Source: Abscondita cerata (taxonomy: Eukaryota > Arthropoda > Insecta > Coleoptera > Lampyridae). From it: 64,000 nt of DNA. This document shows, piece by piece, positions 11,007-22,930 of the stretch. The stretch is from positions 405,501-469,500 of the forward strand of contig JALBCR010002251.1 in the NCBI GenBank assembly GCA_030710515.1, given 5' to 3'. Made by a program: the position numbers and the translations under genes. A model generated the notes under the pieces. It was given only the letters and a program-made list of their open reading frames with translations. It made no database searches and was not told the DNA's origin. Each line of letters opens with the position of its first letter. Positions within the stretch are counted from its first letter, which is position 1.

Positions 11007-12394
11007 TTTTCCCGCTGTATTTATATTCAGAGTAACTCCGATCATTTTACTACTGGTTAAGGAAAATTGAATTATTAAATATTAAAAATCTTATAAGATC
11101 CAATCTGGCATCAATTTCAATTCCATCTGCCGTAACACGTATAGGTTATTTGATATTCCGTAATATTTATGATTTCGTTCGCCTCTGACTGCTAAATCCA
11201 TCGGGTCGACTGTCAGATGCCCGCTCTCATCTTCCTATCTATAATACACGTTCGAATAGGAAATCACCGGCATCGAAAACAGTTGGATCCGATAAAAGTT
11301 GTATAAATTCGTAGAAGCGGGAACAACGATAAATCTCTCGGTTAAGGATATTGTTTGAGGCACGTGACACATTTAGGCCGATAGGTAGCACTGTCTCTGA
11401 TAGTAAGAGCTCTTGAAATTTCCTTCTCTCTCCTCTTTTTCCCATTTCCATCGGCCGTTACAAGGTCTCGAGTATTTTCTAACGTACCAACTTCATTTCG
11501 TGGTCTTGTCGAGAAAATATCTATCTTGAAAGCTTTTCAATTTATGGTGGTTATCATGCACACACTATGTATCTAATAATATCCTATAATTTTACTCGTA
11601 CATTTCAACTTGACACGAATTTATGAAACTTTACACAAAACCGACGCGAACAATCTAATCAGGAAAACTCATTATCACACAAAGAAACTTTATAACGAAT
11701 ATTTTCTAATTAAATTTTTTGGATCGCAATTATAGAGCATCATATTTGCGATATTAAACGTTTACAGTAATTAATAATTTTACTACTGCTTTTTACTGAA
11801 TTTTATAAGTAAATAAAAGATTATTTTAAATTATATTTTTAACTTATACCTATGTAATTATATATTTCTTACATTGTATCTTAGCGCAACTAAAACAATG
11901 GACACGACATATTTGCAACGTCTGTAATAATTAAAAGCTCGTGTTTACTACATACAGTTTAAAGTCGGTTCAGATGTTTCAGTATATTTATTTGTAGTTA
12001 AGCTTCATTAAGTGCACGTCACATCAATCATACTAATATGCTTTTTTTTAACAACAATTATAATTAACGGAAACGTGTCAAATTCATGTCAACTTAATAA
12101 AATTGCTAATTTCTGGTTTACGAACGATACCTACACGTGCGTGTTTCGTTCTATTGGGGTTTGTCCGAGCAGAACATCAGTCGTTACAATTTATCAACTT
12201 TGCATGAATTAGACGCGTTTTGTTAATTTCAAGCTATTTAACTATGAAAAATTCACAGCTGATTAATATTACTGTCAATTTTCTGTAAAAGTTGTTTCAA
12301 TTTATTCATGTAGCAATCTACAGTCTGATGAAAAAATTCAATTTCATATTTTCTCCAGTTTTAAATAGTTTTCATTGTAGTAAAAGAAAAACTG
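11007..12394. other. Putative intron or intergenic DNA; 11200-11460 less AT-rich
   Basis: No family motif in any frame. The 11200-11460 block is less AT-rich and open on the minus strand for 70 codons, without recognisable protein similarity. It is a candidate conserved non-coding element only on composition. Confidence 0.3.
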
Positions 12395-12655
12395 TAAAAC
12401 CTTCTACAGTCAGAAGGGCCTTCAATAGGAGTTGCAAAAACAAAAACCATGGTCTATTTATTAAATTTTAATTTGTCAGTTGATGGTTTACAAATGGATG
12501 CAAGTTAGTTCTAATGTAACCAAAAAAAACACACATGCCTTAAATGCCCTGAAGAAGCCCACACTGCAGTAAGCGAAACGTTGGCGTAAAAAAGGACCAT
12601 TGTTTTTTGGTTTTGCAACTCCTATTGATGGCCCTTTTGACCGTAGAAGGTGTTT
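12395..12655. repeat. Inverted-repeat element with hammerhead-like core
   Basis: The left arm (12395-12452: ACCTTCTACAGTCAGAAGGG, then CCTTCAATAGGAGTTGC) and right arm (12593-12655) are reverse complements at about 85-90%. Just inside the right arm, 12549-12588 reads CTGAAGA, a short hairpin, GAAAC, then GTTGGCGTA. Inverted flanks around a hammerhead-like motif are seen in Penelope-like terminal repeats, so this is probably a coding-free relic of that type. Confidence 0.55.
12549..12588 (+). ncRNA. Hammerhead-ribozyme-like core (best copy)
   Basis: CTGAAGA (12549-12555) fits the CUGANGA core, followed after a GC-bearing hairpin region by GAAAC (12575-12579). After GAA the sequence ACG-TTGG-CGT-A can form a 3-bp stem III with a tetraloop and leave the required U-H (T then A) at the cleavage position. 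Stem II is partly mispaired and I cannot find a good stem I, so self-cleavage is doubtful in this copy. Confidence 0.35.
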
Positions 12656-12765
12656 ACAATTTATTCAACAAAACAAAGGAGGAATTATTTACTGAAATAA
12701 TTTGTATAAAAGTTGATCTATTTCTTCTTATTTTTTTGTTAGTGATATACAAAATCATTTGTTAT

Positions 12766-13029
12766 ACAGTGTGACTGAACACCCTGAGATTCTTTGATAT
12801 CGTCGTTAGTAGTGAAATGATATTTAAAAAAAATAAAACTGATATTTTATAAGACATATTGTATTAAAGTGACTTATTTTTTAAAAGAAGAAAAAAATAC
12901 GCTGACGTCAAAAACATTTGACATTTGCTCTAAAACATGCAGAATAAAGTCAATATTAATAATCTTGCCTTAATTCGTTTCAAAGATAATCCCTTAGTGC
13001 GAACCTTTTCAGCCACTCTCTATGTATAA
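12766..13029. repeat. Possible small TA-flanked MITE
   Basis: TATACAGTGTGACTGAA at the left and TTCAGCCACTCTCTATGTATA at the right are imperfect inverted copies. Interior similarity is poor and there is no coding capacity. Confidence 0.3.
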
Positions 13030-16000
13030 TAGGCATAATGTCTTCTTCCAAAATTATTTATTTATAGCGACTGGTTTATAACCCCTAAAGCAACGTTTAC
13101 TATGTTTACATGAAACAAAAACACCGGTGTTTAAAAATGCGAATTTCGAAATGTCAAATGAATGCGCTTACATACTATTTGATCATCCACAAACTCTTAC
13201 TAATGCGAATTATTTAGTTGAGCCCGTTATAAGCTTTTGCCAACTTAAGAAATAATATTTGTTATTAATTGTGATTACTTTATAACCTAATTTTGTTTTA
13301 AAATTTTTGTTTTGAATATGTTAATAATTGCATATTGCATCAGGAAAATTACACTTACAATCTTTTCAGACCTGACAGTTGTGCACATTACTTTTCACAG
13401 CCTCCTAAGATTAATTGTACCAATCGAAAGCATCTCTTTAGATTTTGAATAATAAATAACATGGTTTTTTTAAAGACAATTTATCAAAGAATCACTTTAG
13501 CCTAAAAAATACTACATGATTCATTTAAAAAAATAAAGCCGATATCATTTCCGCTTAAACCGAAAGTCGGCCATTTTGTGCAAAGTTTGGAAAATACTCA
13601 TCTTGTATACTTGTAAAAGAGTAAATCAAGTAGCTCTGAATTTACAATCAACCTGTATAGTAAAAACAAAAGCAAAAATATATCTATAATCTAATTTTTC
13701 GTATTCTGTGTTACAATAAATAGTTCCCTGAATTAACAGGCACTTTTTATTGTTGTTTAAACTTTTTGAGCCAATAAGTAATTGTTGAGATTTAATAATT
13801 CGATGGCCTTTATTTAAAAATATTATCAAGTATATCAACTAAACAAGTCAATTATTTAACAGAAGTCGTCAAAAAATTAATTTTATGTAATATGTAATAA
13901 TTGTTTGGGTCACTTTTTGAGCTAAAATGCAGGTAACTCAATTTTATTTTATAAAGGGTATTTTTAAACTTATGGGAAGTAATTTAGGAGATGATACCTC
14001 ATAGATAATTATTTAACAGAAGTAGTCAACATTTTTTTTTTATAATTGGACTTTTTTATAACGAGTTTTTATGTCACTCTTTTTTTTTTAAATTCATCCC
14101 GTGTTAAGTTTATTTTATTGAAAAGTCCCCATTTTATTTTGCTGAGGAATCACTTCCTAAATTTTTTTACATAAGTTTGGGTTTGGAACACCTTGTTTAT
14201 AACAAACAAATGAAGGGGTAAGTTATACGAAAGAATTACTTAGAGTGTATCCTTTTCAGGGCTCCTTTAAACTTCAGGAGATGATAATCAGACAAGTACC
14301 TGGTTCAAAGATTGTCAGTTTTGCTTCGCGTGGCTCTGAATGTTACATTTATTAAATTTTGATATACCTGATTAATTTGTTGTTTAAAATATTTTGAATA
14401 TATGTTTTAAAGTGACCAATACCAAGAAGTTTTGACGAAGATTAAGCACTTTAGTGGCATTTGGACAAAGAAAATATCTATTAAATAATAAATTATACGG
14501 AAAGATCAAAACCGCATTCAAGGAATTTTATTTTTTCTTTAAACTGTCTTTTTCTAAAACCTATTGATTACTATGTCGAGCTTTGTGAATGTTACGGATT
14601 CTATATTTGTATAATCCCATTAATACAAGTACTTTAATAAATCAGGCGTTTACTTTGCACCTTTTCAGTGTTCAATAAAAAACGCATGGTTAATGAAGTT
14701 TCCAAAATTATTAAATTAACTAATATTATCAAAACCACTCATCATTGTTTTTCAATTATATAGAATGAAAATATTATGAAAATTAAATCAACGAATTTTG
14801 TGTCAAAACAACCCTTTAAAAATGGTAAAATGTTAAAAAAACCATGATGATACCCATTAAAAAGAAGGAAATATAAAAATAAGAGGAAAAATCAATTACT
14901 AGCGATTTGAGGACGGAAAGGGGAAGGGGGGGAGCTTTTGAGTGTGAAAAACAGTTTATCGCGATTTCCGGCAAAACCACAACTCCTATCAAAAATTAAA
15001 CGGAATAGTTGTAAATAATTAAAAGATCTACAACCTATGTTTCATCGATTTGCAATTTCTTAGTTTATCAATGCAACATGGAATCTAACGCTTTTTGAGT
15101 AGTAAAGCGTCAATTTCAATAAATAGCACAATTGCAGACGATGATAAAAAGAAATTTTGCAAATCGAGTTTTTTAAATTTTTTTGCATTTTTTGAGAAAG
15201 TTTTTCAAGTTTAATATGTTGTACAACGCTAACAATAGATATTTTAGTATGAAGAATTAGGTCGTTTTACAAGTCTAGTGCACACCCTCTGTATAAGTTC
15301 ATTTTGATTACAAAAAATACTATTTCTTCATTTCAGTTTAATTGCCAAAAATTTCATTGTCAGCTCTCTTTGTTTTTCTGAATTTAAAGCTTTGCCTTAC
15401 ATGAAAATGTTAATAAGAAAAAAGAGAAACGGGAAAATTTTGCCCTTTGTTGTTGCTAAAATCGTTCTTATCTGTGTTAGGCTGATTTGGGACTTTATAA
15501 GTTATATATTTTTGGAAATTTGGAATAAATACTGCTTTTCTTCAAATGTTAGTAAATCTGACATATTACGACTTAATAGTCTGCTACGAAGTTTTTCTCC
15601 GCCGTAGTTTTTCACTTTTCGACCGGCGTAAGTGTTACATAGCAACATACAAACACAACGTAATCTTAAACAAATATAGTTGTTTACAGTGTTTACTTGA
15701 CAACTTCATTACTGCAGAAACAACTCATACCTATACACGTAAACAATTAAAAAATAAATTTGAAGAAAAATTAGCCCGATAAACATTCCGACTCACAAAA
15801 ATATCTTTTGGAGGACTAGTGAAACCACTTTAAGAAAATGCTTTTTATAAACTCTACATGTTGTGTGAAATAACATTAAGGTGAAATCAAGCTTCATCGT
15901 TAAATAATCTTAAGCTGGAACACATGCAGGATAATCAATCCTGTCTCAATAAGTTAGCGGACCACTTGTACACAACAGCGATATGAATGAATATCTTTAT

Positions 16001-16664
16001 TTGGTATGATGTGACAAGTCATTATCAAAAGTTCAACTTGTTTACAGGCAACGTAGAGATGTACTTCAGCTTCTTGTATTATTTATCAAACATTGTCAAC
16101 CATTTCTGGTTCGGTCTTTGTAGGTGCATCACTATTTTGAATAAGCACCAATCCGTTCTCACAAAAAAGGTTTATGCACTTTGTTTCGCTGTGATGAAAA
16201 CTATTGTATTTCGACGCAACAATTGGAATTCAGTACCTTAATTCTCCATCAACTTAGTGACCTTAATTAAAATACTGTTGTCAAAAAGCCATACAAAAAA
16301 CGAAGAGGCAGAGGATGATCAAACACAAAGCTCACAATAAGTAGAAACAATGAAGTTAGGTTATGTTATACAATTAAAAAATTGTGGTGTGTTTACAAAA
16401 CGGGACTTTCTAAACGTGCGTTCCCAATAGCATATCTTTCCTAAAATGATTAAATTATAATTTTATTAAAAACAAAGTACGGTCGACGGAAAACTTGTGT
16501 AACTAACTCTTAAATTAAACAATCTCAAACATTAACGGTCTCGCTTTCGCTCACGCATTAAAATATCTCGATTATTAATCGCCCTTATTAATACACTCGT
16601 TCGTTAAATAACTATTAATTTTAAAAAAGCCTTTTACGAAAAAGGAAGCGTCAGGTGAACTGAA

Positions 16665-16667
<3 letters not shown>
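13030..16667. other. Non-coding AT-rich DNA, no supported gene
   Basis: No protein motif seen. A 20-nt string (ATTATTTAACAGAAG plus GTCAA) occurs at about 13851 and about 14008, suggesting a short diverged duplication. An end-like string CACACCCTCTGTATAAG lies at about 15281 with no partner that I could find. Confidence 0.4.
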
Positions 16668-16719
<52 letters not shown>

Positions 16720-16731
16720 ATTATATATATT
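16668..16731. repeat. (AT)n microsatellite
   Basis: About 48 nt of uninterrupted TA/AT, then TTATTATTATATATAT. Confidence 0.95.
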
Positions 16732-19195
16732 TTTGTCATATAACATTGTTAAAAATATAACTCAAAACGAATACAAAGACACTAAGTTTATGACTGTGCG
16801 AGGTATAAAATTTTAAAAAAAACACCCAATCTAAGATGGCGGCGAAAAGTTGGTTTTAGGGTGCGCAAAGCTTTTGAACGAGGGATAAGAGTTGATTGCG
16901 TCATTATCAGCCTCACTTCGTTCGGCTGCTAAACACAAGTACCTACACCATGAAAGGTGTCACTTTTTCTATTTAATGAAAATTGTGTGGTTCTTGTTTA
17001 CAATATTCATAACAGAAACTATTCATATAACATTTAAAAATGGAGAAATATAGAATATTATAGTAGTGAGAAAATGAATTTTATTTATTATTTATTTATT
17101 TATTAACACATTCGTAAAGAATAAAGTTTAAATTTCAAATAAATATAATAAAAAATATTAATGCGCGTGTTAGAAATTAATTAAACAGTTTTACTTGAAT
17201 AACGAAAAAACGTAATACAAAAATTGTTGTTACTTTAAAAAAGTTTCCAACAAAAATGTTCATATTCCGCTGGAAGAAAATTATTTTTTCCAACTTTTAA
17301 AAAAGTTCGTTTTCGAAAGTATTTGGTAGCAATTATTCAAGTTTTACTTACAATATGAAATTGCATGCAATATCAGTGCACACAACTTGTAATAATCAAC
17401 GTTCTCGGTGCTGTGTTTCGAATGCATTAAAGGTTGGACAGGAGGATTTAGATTAGCCGGATTGACAGTAATTGAATTTGCTGCTAAGCCAAAGTTTACA
17501 TTATGATAAATGACAATTTACAGCGTGATCGTGAATTATTATAGATCTCTATAACTACTATACAGAACCATTAAACTATTAATTAAGCGGATATCTCTGT
17601 CGTTCGTCGTCTCTTTCTGTCCAACTGATCCATTATCATTAATTTGTCACTGACGTTTTCCCAATAACAAACTAACTCCAACTAATTAGTTTGTTACAGT
17701 AAAAACTTTAATACATAATTGGTTTAGTTATACATTTGTAGAATTTTAATGACTGCATATTATGGGGTTTGATTGCTTTTCAAAACTTAGATATCGAAAG
17801 GTTAGTGTGTGTGTATGGAAAAATTTGAAAAAAACGCATTTTCTTTGAAAAGAAAAATCTTATTAAAATGTTAATAGATGCATAAATTATTATTTTTTCC
17901 TATCGTACTTTAACATAAGCCACAGCTAGAACCGCATCGATTACATACACCCGACCACGTCAGTACGTATTTTCAGATTGTATCCGGCCGTTTATATTAG
18001 AATTTTATATTACTCGTTGACTTTTATGGCGAAATAGAACACACACTTGCATGACTCGCATGCTTGGTTATGTTCCTTTTATGACTTGTAAAGTGTTTCT
18101 ATACATACATTGTTTCTTTTTTCCTCCCGTAACCAAAACCGTTTAATACATGCACCTGCGTTATTAAATTCTCAAAATTAAAACCTTTATAAAGTTGTCA
18201 CGCTAGAACGTGTTTATTAAAATAATTCAGTTTTATTTCTTATTTGTGCGAACAATTCTCGTTTAGATGAGTGTTATTCACTTTATTTAAGACGTACTTA
18301 ATTTGAAGTAGGTGTGATACGATCGTTTGTCTTCTTGCTTAATAAGTTTTTCATTTGTACTTAGATGTTTCAAAAGTAAATGATTTTTGTGACGAACTGA
18401 GAAGTGATAAGATCCTAACAAAGAGATTCAATGTGAAATAAAAAAATAACTGTAATATAATGGTATGTTACTGGATTATGTTTTATTTTGCATTATTTAC
18501 TTCTTCAAATATGCATAGAGCTGTGGTGATACAAACATGACAAAATTTCAAAACAAGTCACAAGTATCATCAACTAACCTATGTCGTAGTACATAAATTA
18601 GAAGTCAGTAACTCATCCCAAAAATAAAGTTAAGAAAATTAGGCCTTAAATTGTGATCGTCTAATAAATGAAATGGGAAGGATCCTACTTTTTAATTATT
18701 TTTAATTACTCTATGAAATTTGGATAGATTCGGATCGAATGAGAACTGTTCTACTATGGATAATATATTATAAACCAATAAATTAAAATAAAACTCGCAT
18801 GCAATAACATTTAATATTTAACCTCTGCATAGGCTGCTTACAAAAGCATAACCTGAAAAGTGCATTGTACAACATACACAAATAACATACAAATCACAAT
18901 CAAATTTCAATAAATCAAAATATTAATCAAATCAAATAAAACACTGCAACAAAACGTGTTCATTATATTTCAATTTTTCTGCGATTAATTTTAGTAAAAC
19001 ATACATACATACATTTATGCGAATAAAATAATAAATCATCAAACACAACATAAAAATAACACACAGCATATACATAATTAAATATCATATAAAATCAAAT
19101 CAAAATCATAAATCAATAAACTCTGCTTTGATATTTTTTGTATCAGCAGGTAAATAATTCAATGACAGTAAATATCATAGTAAAAGTTTGATGTT
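16732..19195. other. Non-coding AT-rich DNA with short TTTA runs
   Basis: No gene seen. (TTTA)n-type runs at about 17084-17104. From about 18780 to 19110 the plus strand is rich in AATCAAAT/ACATACAT words, a low-complexity stretch. Confidence 0.4.
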
Positions 19196-19204
19196 AAGTC
19201 GAGG

Positions 19205-19430
19205 AGAGACATAAGCTACTCTACTTGCATCAAACCAGGTAGGACAATTAAGCCAACTAACGGCTGTTGCCCGGCGGCTTGAACCTCTCACTTTCTGACG
19301 AATACCCCGAATGTTTGTTGAATCAAAATACCAAATAATTCAACGGTGAAGGTGTACATGCTACTCTACTTGCAACAAATCAAGGTAAGACAATTAAGTA
19401 AACCAACGGCTATTACCAGACGGCTTAAAA
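19205..19430. repeat. Two-copy direct (tandem) duplication, about 145-bp offset
   Basis: GCTACTCTACTTGCA, CAAG/CCAGGTA, GACAATTAAG and CCAACTAACGGCT, then CGGCGGCTT, occur in order at about 19215-19281 and again at about 19360-19426. Identity is about 80%. No function is apparent. Confidence 0.7.
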
Positions 19431-22022
19431 TACATCCATTTGAATCGAATTAAATCAATATATCAAAAAAACCACATCGAGGAGAACCTTCTTACAGAAG
19501 CGTTCCCCTTCTTATAAAAGATAATTAGTATTAACGTACAAACGAATTCATGAATAATGTATCGTTTACATTCAGTTAAGGGGGCAAACTTACATGTTAT
19601 TTTACCATAAGGCGTAACGTTAGTTAAAATCGCGTATAACGTAATGGTTTACCTTCAAATTCATGCCAAATATAAATCAATCTTTTATTAACATGACTGT
19701 TAATAATTAAGCGCGTAAAAGTTTGCAATTTGTTTAAAAAATAAACAAATAGTCGACGTTGTGAGTGACAAATTTCTTATTGTAATTGAGACAAAACCAG
19801 TGGCTCAATTTGTTGGTGCTGGTAACATGTTTGAGATATTGCTATCTAGGCGACGTAAGTCTTTTGAGAATATTCTAAAAGTAAAATGCAACTGTTATTA
19901 ATGAACGTTTATTATTGCCCATATTATTGTAAATCGTAGTAAAAAATGTTGTCAAGAGATAACGCTTGTGCCTGTAATTTTTAGATGATTTTCTCCGAAT
20001 ATCAAAAATACTTTCCGTTTTACCACGTGAAATCATTGGTTGAAACCATAATATTTTCTCCCTGTTTTAGATTAGCATTTCATGAATAGCACTTTTGTTT
20101 TCTAATTGATATACTTCAATTTAGGTACGTGTATTATCTTTATATTATTTTTTATTACCGGTTTTGTATTTGTTGATTTTAGTAGAAACGAAAAACTGTA
20201 ATGAAACACTTGAGCAATCTTAACTAGAACCTGATGTAAATATTTGTCTGTGCGTTATGTCGTAAAAGAGGCTTATCATTCTCGGACATTGTCATAGACC
20301 TAAATCGCAAATTTTTTTAGTCGAATTGCAAATTCTGGATGCGACGATACATCTCGCTAGTTAAATCGCCACCTCAAATAAATTAAATTTGTAGTAACCT
20401 ACTAGAAAACAAATTTTAGTACTAGTTTTTCTGTGGTACTAGGTAATTTCAGCGACGTACGAACGTTCACCTATACGGTGTCGGTGTTAACAATAACAGT
20501 ATTGTTTATGCTACTTCAGTTTCATGCAACTAAATAACTAATTTTAATTTATGTTTTTCTGATAAAGAATAATAACACGTAATCGAGATTAATCTTATTT
20601 CATGTTTTTGTGATAATCCCGTGGTAGTTTTTACTTTCAAACCGTATTTATTTCGACCTTCAACTATAATACAAACAAACCGTTGTATCTATTTTGGAAC
20701 AAGTGGCTTCCTCTATTTGAATAAACGTTCATGTTACCAAAATTGGTTTCCACTAGTGCAGCACCTCATTTAAGAGGCATTTTTTGCATGCATGTGCCGC
20801 TTCTTTGCAATCAGGATCAATTGACGCAAGTGGCATCTGTTGATAGTGAATTAAAGTAAATTCAATCGCTTGCCCCCTTCAACTAAATCAATGCTGGCAC
20901 AAAAAAATATGAATAAACGCCGAATAAACGAAGCTTTCCCCTTATATTTACTAAGAGCTTAAGAAGTTCTCATTGAACATTACTTTGCCATCACTCATGG
21001 TAAATATATACTTGAGTGTAAACGCAACTGTTAGCGGAACAGAGCTAAACATTTGCCAATTCTTAATTTTACGTACGTTACTTCAATTCAAGTAGATGTA
21101 AACGACTCTTAAAACAAACTAATCATTGTTATTTATATTTTATTTATTGTTTCCCACAGCAATATATATGAACTCAATTTAAATTAAACTTTAATAAAAT
21201 GGAAAAAAAATTGGTGACAAACGGTTCATGAATGCGTATTACAAAAAGAAAGATTGTTGGGTGAACTTCAACTTAAGAAGGTATTAAATAATTTGTATGT
21301 TGATCTAAGTATGATATTTTCTTACTTTAAATTTGAATTTATTTTAGATTATGTTTGTGTGCAGTTTTTATCATGAGTAATGCCAGAGTAATGTTTAACG
21401 AGAACTTTTTAAGAGAAATACTACCACACGAAATCAGGCTTAAAACTTGCAATTTTCTATTAAGGCTATCATCTACATTTTTTAAGATCTTTACCTAATT
21501 TTTTTTTACAAATTGTTCACTAAAATTCAGCATGTTTTAACATTATATTCCTCAAATTGGGCACCATATTTTTCAATATAAATCGATCAATTGATACTTT
21601 CAACCTTGACGATTACAATAAAAATAAAATTACGATAAACTTTATTTTTGGCCGAAACAGAGCTGTTTTAAAGCTGGTCTGTATTAAATGATTTAAGAAT
21701 TACATTTCTCTTTCTACTTATGTGTGTAGAACATCACGTAGGTGCTTCCATACACTTTTCTTATCATTGCTATTTTGGGAGTTTTTTAGTGACCAAGCGA
21801 ATATTTTCAAGTTTCCAGTTAAAACAAAATTGAACTAAGGTGATACGGAATCATTCCTCTTAAGTTAACTTATTGAATGGAAACGGAAAGCTTCGTTTAT
21901 TCGTGTGTTAGTTCTTATTTGTTGTACTTACGTTAATTTAATTTACGTGGGTGTAAACGATACTTTATTGTATTGTGAAAAAAATTTTCAACAGTTCAAC
22001 GAGTGAGTGCATTTGCGTGATA
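19431..22022. other. Non-coding AT-rich DNA, no supported gene
   Basis: I see no protein motif or clear repeat; several TACTT/AAGTA-rich stretches only. Confidence 0.4.
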
Positions 22023-22930
22023 ATGAATTTCGAAGAAAATGTAGCAGAAATGGCGCAAAAAGTTGTCTTGAACTTACTTCCACCCAAATCTCAAGAAAAT
22101 CTATGAATGCGCTTACAAGTTTCACAAAGTGGCGAGATGAGAAGAAGGTAAAAACATGGATCCATCGTTTGTCAATTATATTGATAATGCCAGTCAAGGC
22201 TACAGGATCAGATTGTATAGAAAATGTTGCCACGATAGAAAACGTTATTCCATTAACATATGGTACTTACAACAATGCCTTCATTAGAAGAACATTTCAA
22301 CCTACGCCAAAATTAAACTACCGTTTATTTGTACATCATCATTAACAGCCGAATACTTATTCACACGAACCTTTTAAAATCAGAAGTCAAGAAATGGTAC
22401 TCGAAGTTAAACCAATTAGAACAAAAATATGGTACTTACACATCACGATCACATCCAGTTTACATCCAATCATTTGGGATTGCCTGGATTCTAATGTGAT
22501 AGGCAAGGTGTCCGAATTTGGTAATAAACTCTTTAATAAGTTAAACCATAAATTAAGATAAGAATTACAATGAACGTCGACTTTTTATTCGATATCGAGC
22601 AAAGTCCTACAAACCAAATTTTTAAAGTGAAACGCAAATGAATATACTGGGTATTGTCATTGTCTTCGCCGAACATCTGCTACACTTCTTGTTGATTCTG
22701 GGGAAAATATAACCTGCCTTAAGCGGCATGGGGAATGGACGTTAGACACTGTAGCAGAAGAATACTCATTCACAACGAAGGTGTGGCCAGGAAAATTTTG
22801 AGACTGGATGAACAGGGTTCTATAGTATAGCAGAAGGATACATCAGGCACAAGAACGATGTACCAAGGGAAATTTTGAGACTGGATGAGCCGAGTATTAG
22901 TAGAACTCACGAAGCTTTAGAAGAACTGAT
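22023..22930 (+). pseudogene. Crypton-type tyrosine recombinase remnant
   Basis: Tyrosine recombinases of Crypton elements cut and join DNA through a catalytic Tyr with Arg/His helpers. The N-terminal part (22023-22170) reads MNFEENVAEMAQKVVLNLLP, then PKSQENL, a stop, and after a shift KFTKWRDEKKVKTW, the pattern seen at the start of insect Crypton-like proteins. The C-terminal part (about 22640-22800) reads YTGYCHCLRRTSATLL, then VDSGENITCLKRHGEW and TVAEEY: the H-x-x-R box, the RHG-W box and a Tyr after AE. The TVAE-Y...REILRLDE segment appears twice in tandem (about 22745-22800 and 22825-22890). The middle (about 22170-22640) is full of stops and partly unrelated, so the core between the two ends is lost or decayed. 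Inactive. Confidence 0.65.

Noticed and set aside
18780..19110. CRISPR-like or satellite array
   Set aside because: Only low-complexity AATCAAAT/ACATACAT words without fixed repeat length or spacers.
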